NCBI RefSeq assembly: GCF_900103985.1 | Contig: NZ_FNIE01000001.1 | Coordinates: forward strand, 298,466 to 362,465 | DNA length: 64,000 bases | Source of the DNA: Actinacidiphila guanduensis | GTDB lineage: Bacteria; Actinomycetota; Actinomycetes; Streptomycetales; Streptomycetaceae | Direction: 5' to 3' | Shown: one piece after another, positions 33,319 to 40,249 of the stretch | Position numbering within the stretch: the stretch's first letter is position 1 | Layout: the number at the start of each line of letters is the position of its first letter | Made by a program: the position numbers and the translations under genes | The notes under the pieces: generated by a model | Database searches by the model: none | The model's input: the letters and a program-made list of their open reading frames with translations, nothing else | Told to the model about the DNA's origin: nothing

Positions 33319-34413
33319 GTGGCCACCGAGCCCCAGCACACCGTCGGCCCCGAGCCGCAGGCCGTGCTCGAACCGCTGACCGGCGCCGCGATCTTCCTCG
33401 TCCTCACCGTCGACGAGGGCGGCGAGGACGAGGTCCGCGACCTGCTCACCGACCTGCCGGGCCTGGTGCGCGCCTACGGCTTCGGCGCCCCCGACGCCCG
33501 GCTCAGCTGCATCGCCGGCATCGGCGCCGAGGTGTGGGGGCGCCTCTTCGACGCCCCCCTCCCCCTGCAACTGCACCCCTTCCAGCCCCTCCAAGGGCCG
33601 CGCCACCGCGCCCCCGCCACCCCCGGCGACCTCCTCTTCCACATCCGCGCCGCCCGCCACGACCTGTGCTTCGCGCTGGCCGGCGAGATCATGGGCCGGC
33701 TGCGCGGCGCGGTGACCGTCCAGGACGAGGTGCAGGGCTTCAAGTACCTCGACGTGCGCGACCTGCTGGGCTTCGTGGACGGCACCGAGAACCCGGTGGG
33801 CCCCGACGCCCGGGACGCGGTGGTGATCGGCGAGGAGGACCCGGAGCACGCGGGCGGCTCCTATGTGATCGTGCAGAAGTACCTGCACGACCTGGACGCC
33901 TGGAACGCGCTGCCCGTCGAGGCGCAGGAGCGGATCATCGGCCGCACCAAGGCGACCAACATCGAGCTCGACCAGGACGACTCGCACGTCGCGCTGAACA
34001 CCGTCACGGGGCCGGACGGCGAGGAGCGCGACATCCTCCGCGACAACATGCCCTTCGGCAGCCCCGGCCGCGGCGAGTTCGGCACGTACTTCATCGGGTA
34101 CGCGCGCACCCCGGAGGTGACCGAGCAGATGCTGCGGAACATGTTCCTGGGCACCGCGGCCGCCTCGCACGACCGCATCCTCGACTTCTCCACGGCGGTG
34201 ACGGGCACGCTCTTCTACGCGCCCCCCGCCGGCTTCCTCGACGACCTGCCGCCGGCGCCCGGCGCGCCGGGTGCCGCCGAGGTCCCCGCACCCGCGGCGG
34301 CGGTCCCGGCCGCCGCCGTCCCCGACCGGTCCCCCGCCGGTGCCGCGGCCGTCCCCGTCCGGGCGGACGGCAGCCTCGGCATCGGCAACCTGAACAGGAG
34401 CACGCCCTCGTGA
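33319..34413 (+). CDS. DyP-type peroxidase, encapsulin cargo
   Basis: A 364-residue heme peroxidase. GTG 33319 is preferred for GGGAG six bases upstream; GTG 33277 in the same frame is possible. The family motif GFVDGTENP holds the catalytic Asp of G-x-x-D-G. DDSHVALN carries the likely heme-ligand His and ILRDNMPFGSPGRGEFGTYF the distal Arg and class-specific loop. After a Pro/Ala linker the C-terminus reads DGSLGIGNLNRSTPS, matching the cargo-loading peptide (L-G-I-G-S-L-type) that docks DyP inside encapsulin shells. The stop overlaps the encapsulin start (GTGA), so the two are co-translated. It likely detoxifies peroxides or oxidises dyes or phenolics. Confidence 0.93.
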   Translation: MATEPQHTVGPEPQAVLEPLTGAAIFLVLTVDEGGEDEVRDLLTDLPGLVRAYGFGAPDARLSCIAGIGAEVWGRLFDAPLPLQLHPFQPLQGPRHRAPATPGDLLFHIRAARHDLCFALAGEIMGRLRGAVTVQDEVQGFKYLDVRDLLGFVDGTENPVGPDARDAVVIGEEDPEHAGGSYVIVQKYLHDLDAWNALPVEAQERIIGRTKATNIELDQDDSHVALNTVTGPDGEERDILRDNMPFGSPGRGEFGTYFIGYARTPEVTEQMLRNMFLGTAAASHDRILDFSTAVTGTLFYAPPAGFLDDLPPAPGAPGAAEVPAPAAAVPAAAVPDRSPAGAAAVPVRADGSLGIGNLNRSTPS

Positions 34414-35219
34414 ACAACCTGCACCGCGAACTGGCTCCGATCTCCGACGCCGCGTGGGCGGACCTGGAGGCCGAGGCCCGGCGCACCTTCAAGCGCAATG
34501 TGGCGGCCCGCCGCATCGTGGACGTGCCCGAGCCGGCCGGCTCCGAGCTGTCCGCCGTGGCCACCGGCCACCTGGCCGAGGCCGCCCCGCCGGCGGCCGG
34601 CGTGATCGCCCGCACCCGGGTCTCGCAGCCCGTGGTGGAGCTGCGGGTGCCCTTCACCGTCGACCGCGCCCAGGTGGACGACGTGGAGCGGGGCGCGAAG
34701 GACGCCGACTGGCAGCCGGTCAAGGATGCCGCCCGGCAGCTGGCGTACGCGGAGGACCGGGCGGTCTTCGAGGGCTACCCGGCGGCCGGCATCACCGGTA
34801 TCCGGGCCTCCTCCTCCAACCCGGAGCTGACGCTGCCGGCCGACGTGCGCGACTACCCGGACGCCATCAGCCACGCGGTGACCGCGCTGCGCCTGGCGGG
34901 TGTGGACGGGGCGTACACGCTGGCGCTGAGCGCGGACGCGTACACGGCGGTCAGCGAGACCTCCGACCACGGCTACCCGATCCACCAGCACCTGGCGCGG
35001 CTGCTGGACGGCGACATCGTGTGGGCGCCGGCGATCGACGGGGCTTTCCTGCTGGCCACCCGCGGCGGCGACTTCGAGCTGGTGCTGGGCCAGGACGTGT
35101 CGATCGGCTACCTCGGGCACACGGCCACCACCATCGACCTGTACTTCCAGGAGACGCTCACCTTCCTGGTGCACACCTCCGAGGCGAGTGTCGCCCTCAA
35201 GCCCGCCGCCGGGGCGTGA
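34410..35219 (+). CDS. family 1 encapsulin shell protein
   Basis: A 269-residue HK97-fold protein that self-assembles into a protein nanocompartment. The sequence opens NNLHRELAPISDAAWADLEA, the strongly conserved N-terminal arm that binds cargo peptides, followed by EARRTFKRNVAARRIVDVPE, a middle domain (YPDAISHAVTALRLAGVDGA) and a C-terminal IGYLGHTATTIDLYFQETLT block, all typical of linocin-M18-like encapsulins. GTG 34410 lies inside the DyP stop codon. Length is normal. The immediately upstream DyP peroxidase with its C-terminal loading peptide is the cognate cargo. A long-armed inverted repeat follows. Confidence 0.95.
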   Translation: MNNLHRELAPISDAAWADLEAEARRTFKRNVAARRIVDVPEPAGSELSAVATGHLAEAAPPAAGVIARTRVSQPVVELRVPFTVDRAQVDDVERGAKDADWQPVKDAARQLAYAEDRAVFEGYPAAGITGIRASSSNPELTLPADVRDYPDAISHAVTALRLAGVDGAYTLALSADAYTAVSETSDHGYPIHQHLARLLDGDIVWAPAIDGAFLLATRGGDFELVLGQDVSIGYLGHTATTIDLYFQETLTFLVHTSEASVALKPAAGA

Positions 35220-35260
35220 CCCGGCCGTGACGGGCGCGTGACCGGCGCGGGCGCCGGGCC

Positions 35261-35312
35261 GGCCGGGCGCCCCGCACGCCCCAAATCAGGGGTGGCGCGC
35301 GGGCGCCCGGCC
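35261..35312 (+). terminator. inverted repeat downstream of encapsulin
   Basis: Perfect 12-base arms GGCCGGGCGCCC (35261-35272) and GGGCGCCCGGCC (35301-35312) separated by 28 bases. Probable terminator of the DyP/encapsulin operon, although the loop is long. Confidence 0.5.
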
Positions 35313-35372
35313 GGATAAGACAGTGTGTCGCGGGGTAACCACTGAGCACAGCGTGAGGGATGGGGGGCCGGT

Positions 35373-36242
35373 ATGGACCGGATGGACGAGCGGGAGACGG
35401 CCGGGAGCGAGGCGGCCGAACCGCTGGACGAGCCGGCGGCCGGTGCGGACCGGTTACGTCAGGACCGCCCGCACAGCGCCCGGATGTACGACTACTACCT
35501 GGGCGGCAAGACCAACTACGCGGTGGACCGGGCAGCGGCCGAGGCCGTGATCCGGCAGTTCCCCGCGATCCGCACCACTGCCCGGGTGAACCGGGCCTTC
35601 GTGCACCGCTCGGCGCGCTTCCTGGCCCGTGAGCGCGGCATCACCCAGTTCCTGGACATCGGCACCGGCATCCCCACCGCGCCGAACCTGCACGAGGTCG
35701 TGCAGCGCGAGGTGCCGCAGGCACGTGTCGCCTACGCGGACAACGACCCGATCGTGCTGGTCTACGCCGACAGCCTGCTGGGCAGTTCCCCGGAGGGCCG
35801 CACCGACTACGTCGAGGCCGACGTGAGCGAGCCCGATGCGCTGATGGCCGCGGTGGAGGCCACCGGCTGCCTGGACTTCAAGCGGCCGGTGGGCCTGAGC
35901 ATGAACGCGCTGCTGCACTTCCTGCCCGACGACCGCGACCCCTACGGCGTGGTGGCCGCGCTCACCGACCGGCTGGCGCCGGGTTCCTACCTGTCGCTGT
36001 CGCACTGCACACCGGACTTCGCGCCTGAGGTGTGGGCGCAGATCGTGGACATCTACGTCAAGGGCGGCACGCCGACGCAGGTGCGCACCCGTGAGGAGGT
36101 CGTGCGCTTCTTCGACGGGCTGGTCCTGGAGGAGCCGGGGGTGGTGGTGGCCCACCAGTGGCGGCCGGAGCCGGCCAGCGGCCCGAGCCTGGTCACGGAC
36201 GCCGAGGTGTCCCTGTACGCGGGGGTGGCCCGCAAGGAGTAG
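35373..36242 (+). CDS. SAM-dependent methyltransferase, DUF574 family
   Basis: A 289-residue protein of the actinobacterial DUF574 (S-adenosyl methyltransferase) family. After 30 disordered residues it reads PHSARMYDYYLGGKTNYAVD, the family signature, then RERGITQFLDIGTGIPTAPN (SAM-binding glycine loop), ARVAYADNDPIVLVYADSLL (acidic ribose-binding position) and SLSHCTPDF. ATG 35373 is preceded by GAGGGA. Substrates are unknown. These genes commonly sit beside XRE/DUF397 regulatory pairs in Streptomyces, as here, where the XRE gene is convergent with a shared hairpin between them. Confidence 0.9.
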   Translation: MDRMDERETAGSEAAEPLDEPAAGADRLRQDRPHSARMYDYYLGGKTNYAVDRAAAEAVIRQFPAIRTTARVNRAFVHRSARFLARERGITQFLDIGTGIPTAPNLHEVVQREVPQARVAYADNDPIVLVYADSLLGSSPEGRTDYVEADVSEPDALMAAVEATGCLDFKRPVGLSMNALLHFLPDDRDPYGVVAALTDRLAPGSYLSLSHCTPDFAPEVWAQIVDIYVKGGTPTQVRTREEVVRFFDGLVLEEPGVVVAHQWRPEPASGPSLVTDAEVSLYAGVARKE

Positions 36243-36254
36243 CGGCAGTGCCGG

Positions 36255-36276
36255 GCCGGCCGCCGGGGCGGCCGGC
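36255..36276. terminator. bidirectional hairpin between convergent genes
   Basis: Perfect arms GCCGGCCGC (36255-36263) and GCGGCCGGC (36268-36276) with a four-base loop, exactly filling the space between the convergent DUF574 and XRE genes. Confidence 0.65.
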
Positions 36277-37185
36277 TCATCGCAGCTTCTTCAGGTGGTC
36301 GTGCATGCGCCGCACGGTGGCGTGGTGGCCGAGGGAGGCGAACAGCAGCCGGTCGAAGCCCTTGACGTGCTCGTCCACCTCGGACTCGTCGTGCAGGTAG
36401 AGGCCGCCGTTGGGGCGCTCTATGTAGACGATGTCGGGCAACCGGCCGTCCTCGAAGTCGAAGATGGTCGTGGTGCCGATCTGCACGGGCAGGTTCAGCC
36501 GGGTCAGTTCGACCAGGCTGAAACCGATGTCGGGGTGGTCGGCCAGGGCTATCAGGTGCTCCAGCTGGCGGCGCATGGTCTGCCGGGAGCCGTAGCCGCG
36601 CACGAGGGTGACCTCGTCCAGCACGCAGAGCAGCTTCTTGCCCGGCGACTCGCGCAGCCGCTGCTGGCGCATGGCCCGCAGTTCCACGATCCGGTCGATG
36701 CCCTGCTGGTCCTTCTCCGGGGTGTTGGCCCGGATGAGGGCCCGGGTGTAGTCGGGGGTCTGCACCAGGCCCGGGAGTTGGCCGATTTCGTAGGACCGGA
36801 TCCGCTGGGCCATGTCCTCCAGGCTGACCAGCGTCTGCAGGGTCTTGGTGGAGACATCGCTCCAGGCGTCCCACCAGCCGCGCTCGTTGGCCTTGCGGGC
36901 CAGTTCCAGCAGCCGCTCGCGCTCGGCGGGGTCGTTCACGCCGTAGATGCCGAACAGCCGCTGCAGGTCGGATTCCTTGAAGTCGTGCCGGCCGTTCTCC
37001 ATCCGGCTGACCTTCGAGGCCGACTGGCCGATCCGGCGGCCCACGTCCTCGGCGGTCAGGCCCTGCGCCTCGCGGCGCTGCCGGAGCGTCTCGCCGAAGA
37101 TCATGCGCTGTGCGGTCGGCGGACGTCCGGAGAGGTCATGCACGTTACGGGCCCCACGCTGGCTGCGTGACGGTTGAGCTGGCAC
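36277..37185 (-). CDS. XRE-family regulator with DUF5753 (WhiJ/BldB-associated type)
   Basis: A 302-residue DNA-binding protein. GTG 37185 follows AGGAGAACC. The helix-turn-helix is FGETLRQRREAQGLTAEDVG then RRIGQSASKVSRMENGRHDF. The remainder is the DUF5753 domain: YEIGQLPGLVQTPDYTRALI, MRQQRLRESPGKKLLCVLDE and FDFEDGRLPDIVYIERPNGG. In Streptomyces such proteins (WhiJ-like) pair with a small DUF397 protein and influence development and antibiotic production. Here the DUF397 gene lies 109 bases upstream on the same strand. The third member sometimes present, an AbaA-type ATPase-like protein, is absent. Confidence 0.93.
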   Translation of the reverse strand: MPAQPSRSQRGARNVHDLSGRPPTAQRMIFGETLRQRREAQGLTAEDVGRRIGQSASKVSRMENGRHDFKESDLQRLFGIYGVNDPAERERLLELARKANERGWWDAWSDVSTKTLQTLVSLEDMAQRIRSYEIGQLPGLVQTPDYTRALIRANTPEKDQQGIDRIVELRAMRQQRLRESPGKKLLCVLDEVTLVRGYGSRQTMRRQLEHLIALADHPDIGFSLVELTRLNLPVQIGTTTIFDFEDGRLPDIVYIERPNGGLYLHDESEVDEHVKGFDRLLFASLGHHATVRRMHDHLKKLR

Positions 37186-37294
37186 GGAGGTTCTCCTTCA
37201 CCGGGGGGTGGTCACGGCCCCCGTCCATGGCTCACCTATCGTGCCGCAGCCGTCACGCAGCGGAGGTTGCTCCCGGACATCTGGCCGGAACTCG

Positions 37295-37549
37295 TCACTC
37301 GGCGGCGAAGTCGCCCCGTGCGATGCCGGCGATGAACGCCTCGGCCTCCCCGCGAGTGAAGACCAGAACAGGTCCCTGACGGTCCTTCGAGTCCCGGAAA
37401 CCGACCGAATTCCGGTCGAGTTCGGCTATTTCGACGCAGTTGCTCTGGTGGTTGCTGTGCGAGCTTTTGCGCCACCTCGGCTCGGCTCCGGCCGCGTCCG
37501 CGCCGTGCGGAACGGCGAGATGCGCGGTGTCGTACGGTATGTCGCCCAT
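37295..37549 (-). CDS. DUF397 domain protein
   Basis: An 84-residue protein consisting almost wholly of a DUF397 domain: EPRWRKSSHSNHQSNCVEIA followed by VGFRDSKDRQGPVLVFTRGE and AFIAGIARGDF. ATG 37549 follows GGGAAAGG. DUF397 proteins are the small partners of XRE/DUF5753 regulators in actinobacteria and are thought to modulate their DNA binding. The XRE partner lies just downstream on the same strand, and the order DUF397 then XRE suggests one transcript. Confidence 0.93.
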   Translation of the reverse strand: MGDIPYDTAHLAVPHGADAAGAEPRWRKSSHSNHQSNCVEIAELDRNSVGFRDSKDRQGPVLVFTRGEAEAFIAGIARGDFAAE

Positions 37550-37747
37550 ACCTTTCCCTCTCTTGTGCCCTCGTGTCCCAGAAGGACTACCGGTGTTCGG
37601 ACTCCCGCCATGTGCAATTGCACCTTCGCGGGACCCTCCTAATCATCGCCACCTCGCACGGGTTTCATGCGCCCCTTTCATGCACACGCGCCCCAAGGCA
37701 CCGGATCGGGCCATTCCGGATGCGGCGTGAAACCGGGGCGGGAAAAG

Positions 37748-37783
37748 CTCCGGCCGCCGCCCCGGGTGGGGCGGCGGCCGGAG
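37748..37783 (-). terminator. long hairpin terminator after chitinase
   Basis: Perfect 16-base arms CTCCGGCCGCCGCCCC and GGGGCGGCGGCCGGAG with a four-base loop, 25 bases past the stop of the GH18 gene. Very stable; probable intrinsic terminator. Confidence 0.8.
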
Positions 37784-37807
37784 GCGGGAAGGAACCGGAG
37801 CGGGGGC

Positions 37808-38893
37808 TCAGCGGTGCTGGAGGGACTTCACGTTGTCGCCGAAGGTCCAGCCCTTCGAGCCGTCCCAGTTGAGGGACCAGGTCATCAGGCCCTTCAGGGC
37901 GCCGCCGTAGGAGTTCCACGCCTGGGAGACGAGGTTCGGCGCCATGTAGCCGCCGCCGGCGCCGGGTTGGGCCGGCAGGCCGGGGACCTGCTTGTCGTAG
38001 GGGACCTTGATGGTGGCGCCCTGGACGGTCAGGCCGTTGTTGAGGCAGGTGGTCTGAGCGGTGAAGCCCGCCACCGTGCCGGCCTCGTAGGAGTCACCGG
38101 AGCAGCCGTACATCGACCCGTTGTAGTACTGCATGTTCAGCCACCACAGGCGGCCGTTGTCGGCGTACTTCTTGATGATCGGCAGGTAGGCGCCCCAGAT
38201 GGAGCCGTAGGTGATGCTGCCGCCGGTGACGTAGGCGGTCTCGGGGGCCATGGTGAGGCCGAAGCCGGCGGGCATCTGGGCGAGGATGCCGTCGATGATG
38301 CGCTCGAGGTTGGCCTGGGAGGTGGACAGGGTGCCGATGCTGCCGCTGCCGACCAGGCCGGTCTCGATGTCGATGTCGATGCCGTCGAAGTTGTTCGCCT
38401 TCAGGATCGGCACGATGGTGGACACGAAGCGGTCGGCGACGGCGCTGGAGCTGAGGTCGATGCCGGCGGTGGCGCCGCCGATCGACATCAGGACGGTCGC
38501 GCCGGCCGCCTTGGCCTGGCACATCTCGGCGGGGGTGGGCACCTTGACGCCGGTGTCCATGCCGTCCTGCCACTCGGCGGTGCCGTCGGAGAGGATCACC
38601 GGGAAGGCGGCGTTGATGACGTTGTAGCCGTGCTGGGCGATGCGGCTGTCGGTGATCGGTATCCAGCCGAGGCCGGGGTGGACGCCGTTGGCGGCTCCGT
38701 CCCAGTTCTCCCAGTAGCCCTGCAGGACCTTGCCGGACGGGCGGGGCTTGGTGGCGCAGGTGGTGGCGGCGGGCGCGGCCGACCCGACCGACACGGCCGC
38801 GTGGGCGGGGAGTTGGGCGGGCAGTTGCGCGAGGGCGGCCAGGGCCAGGCCCGCTCCGAGCAGCCGCAGCCGCCGGCCGATCGCTGTTCTCAT
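37808..38893 (-). CDS. secreted GH18 chitinase
   Basis: A 361-residue exported enzyme. ATG 38893 opens a Sec signal (RTAIGRRLRLLGAGLALAAL, cleavage near PAHAA). The barrel begins KVLQGYWENWDG, has AAGATVLMSIGGATAGIDLS, and the active site FDGIDIDIETGLV (D-x-x-D-x-D-x-E) carries the proton-donor Glu. WLNMQYYNGSMYGC and GGALKGLMTWSLNWDGSKGW are the conserved late strands of the ChiC/ChiD-like GH18 group. No carbohydrate-binding module is attached. It hydrolyses chitin outside the cell. Two DasR-like sites lie about 170-205 bases upstream, implying control by N-acetylglucosamine metabolism. Confidence 0.93.
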   Translation of the reverse strand: MRTAIGRRLRLLGAGLALAALAQLPAQLPAHAAVSVGSAAPAATTCATKPRPSGKVLQGYWENWDGAANGVHPGLGWIPITDSRIAQHGYNVINAAFPVILSDGTAEWQDGMDTGVKVPTPAEMCQAKAAGATVLMSIGGATAGIDLSSSAVADRFVSTIVPILKANNFDGIDIDIETGLVGSGSIGTLSTSQANLERIIDGILAQMPAGFGLTMAPETAYVTGGSITYGSIWGAYLPIIKKYADNGRLWWLNMQYYNGSMYGCSGDSYEAGTVAGFTAQTTCLNNGLTVQGATIKVPYDKQVPGLPAQPGAGGGYMAPNLVSQAWNSYGGALKGLMTWSLNWDGSKGWTFGDNVKSLQHR

Positions 38894-39061
38894 GGCTGTG
38901 CTCCCTTCTCGCCGTGGGCCGCGGGCCACCGAGCCGGTGGGGGGTGGCCGTGACGGCCCGGCTCCGGGTGAGGTGGAGGGTGCTTCGGTTTCCGGTGGAC
39001 TTCCGTGCGGTAGGGCGTCACCTGCTGCGGGTTTCACGCAGGGTGATGGAGCGGAGCGTAA

Positions 39062-39098
39062 AGTGGTCTCGACCACTCGTCAATAGGTCTGGACCACA
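39062..39098. promoter_or_regulatory. pair of DasR-like (dre) sites upstream of chitinase
   Basis: AGTGGTCTCGACCACT (39062-39077) and TAGGTCTGGACCACA (39084-39098) both match the TGGTCTAGACCA core of the DasR-responsive element and the known 12-base repeats of Streptomyces chitinase promoters. DasR is the GntR-type repressor released by phosphorylated glucosamine. Confidence 0.75.
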
Positions 39099-39266
39099 GG
39101 GGCGTTGGCGTCGGGCGCCCGGCAACAGGCCGGATCTCACCTGCGTGCGGAGCCTGCTCAGTGCCGGCCACGGCGCAAAGGCCACCGCCGATGAGGGCGT
39201 ACTGCGCGGCGGGAGGTGCGGGCGGCGGCACGGTGGTGCCCGTGGCGTCCGTCCGGGCGAGGGGTG

Positions 39267-39983
39267 TCAGCCGCGGGGGCGGCGCACCTGGAGGTCCGTG
39301 CAGCGCCACTGCAGTTCGCGCACGCCCGGCCGCGGTGCGGCGTGGCCGTACCCGCCGGCGGACACGCTCATCGAGACGACCAGCCAGGCCCGCCAGGAGG
39401 GCCCGACCCCGCGGCCGTCGGAGAAGAGTACGGTGCCGTCGACCCGCCAGACGACGCTGTCCGCGCCGAGGGAGACCTCCAGAGCGAAGGGGCGGCCGGG
39501 GGTGACGGCGCCGTCCGCGTAGTGGCCCGCCTCGCGCACGTGGTTGCTCAGCTCCAGGATGTGCGGGTTGCCGCCGTGGTACTCGAAGGCGTCGATCTCG
39601 CCGTGCCCGGGCTGGGGGCGGCCGCCGGCCGAGTCGCGGCCCCAGGTCCACAGCGACGGCCAGGCGCCCTGCTCGTCCTGGACGGTGCAGGTGGCGCTGA
39701 GCACATCGCCGGGCAGCAGTTCGAAGCCGCCGGACGCGTACTCGGTGGAGACCAGGTCGGTGTGCCACAGGGCGGTCGAGGCGCGGCGGGCGCGGAAGAC
39801 GCCGTCGGGCGTGGGGCCGTAGCCGGGGCCGATCTGGTCCAGCTTGTTGTCGCCGGGGTTGCGTCCACTGCCGGGGTAGGCCGAGGTGCGGCCGACCGCC
39901 CAGGCCGAGCGGTCGGTGAAGGGGGCGTCGAAGACGATCGGGGCCGCGGCTGCCTGCTGCGGCTCGGTCCGGTCCGTGGTCAT
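39267..39983 (-). CDS. GH16-like concanavalin-fold glycosidase, no signal peptide
   Basis: A 238-residue protein; ATG 39983 follows GAGGGGAG. The catalytic motif GHGEIDAFEYHGG fits E-x-D-x-x-E of GH16 (nucleophile and acid/base Glu), embedded in SLWTWGRDSAGGRPQPG and followed by FALEVSLGADSVVWRVDGTV, the usual jelly-roll strands. GH16 enzymes cut beta-1,3/1,4-glucans, agar or carrageenan; the specificity cannot be told. No signal peptide is seen at the chosen start (TTDRTEPQQAAAAP), which is odd for this family; either the enzyme is intracellular or it is exported by a non-classical route. Confidence 0.78.
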   Translation of the reverse strand: MTTDRTEPQQAAAAPIVFDAPFTDRSAWAVGRTSAYPGSGRNPGDNKLDQIGPGYGPTPDGVFRARRASTALWHTDLVSTEYASGGFELLPGDVLSATCTVQDEQGAWPSLWTWGRDSAGGRPQPGHGEIDAFEYHGGNPHILELSNHVREAGHYADGAVTPGRPFALEVSLGADSVVWRVDGTVLFSDGRGVGPSWRAWLVVSMSVSAGGYGHAAPRPGVRELQWRCTDLQVRRPRG

Positions 39984-40249
39984 GGTGGGCTCCCCTCGGC
40001 GGCTGCCTGCCGTCACCTCCAGTCAAGGGCCCCGGGCCGCCCCCCGGACAGGGCGTGCGGAGGCACCCGCGGGGCGCGCCGCGCCGGCTGCCGCCCTGCT
40101 GGGCGCCGGTCGGTGCGCCGGGCGGTGCGGCGGGCAGCCGGGCGGGCGGCGGGGCGCGGCGGCGTGCGAGGTGCGCGGGACCGGCGGAGCATGGACACAA
40201 GCGGACGATCACGGCATGACAGCGCACGCAGGGCGACGGAAGGGTGCGG

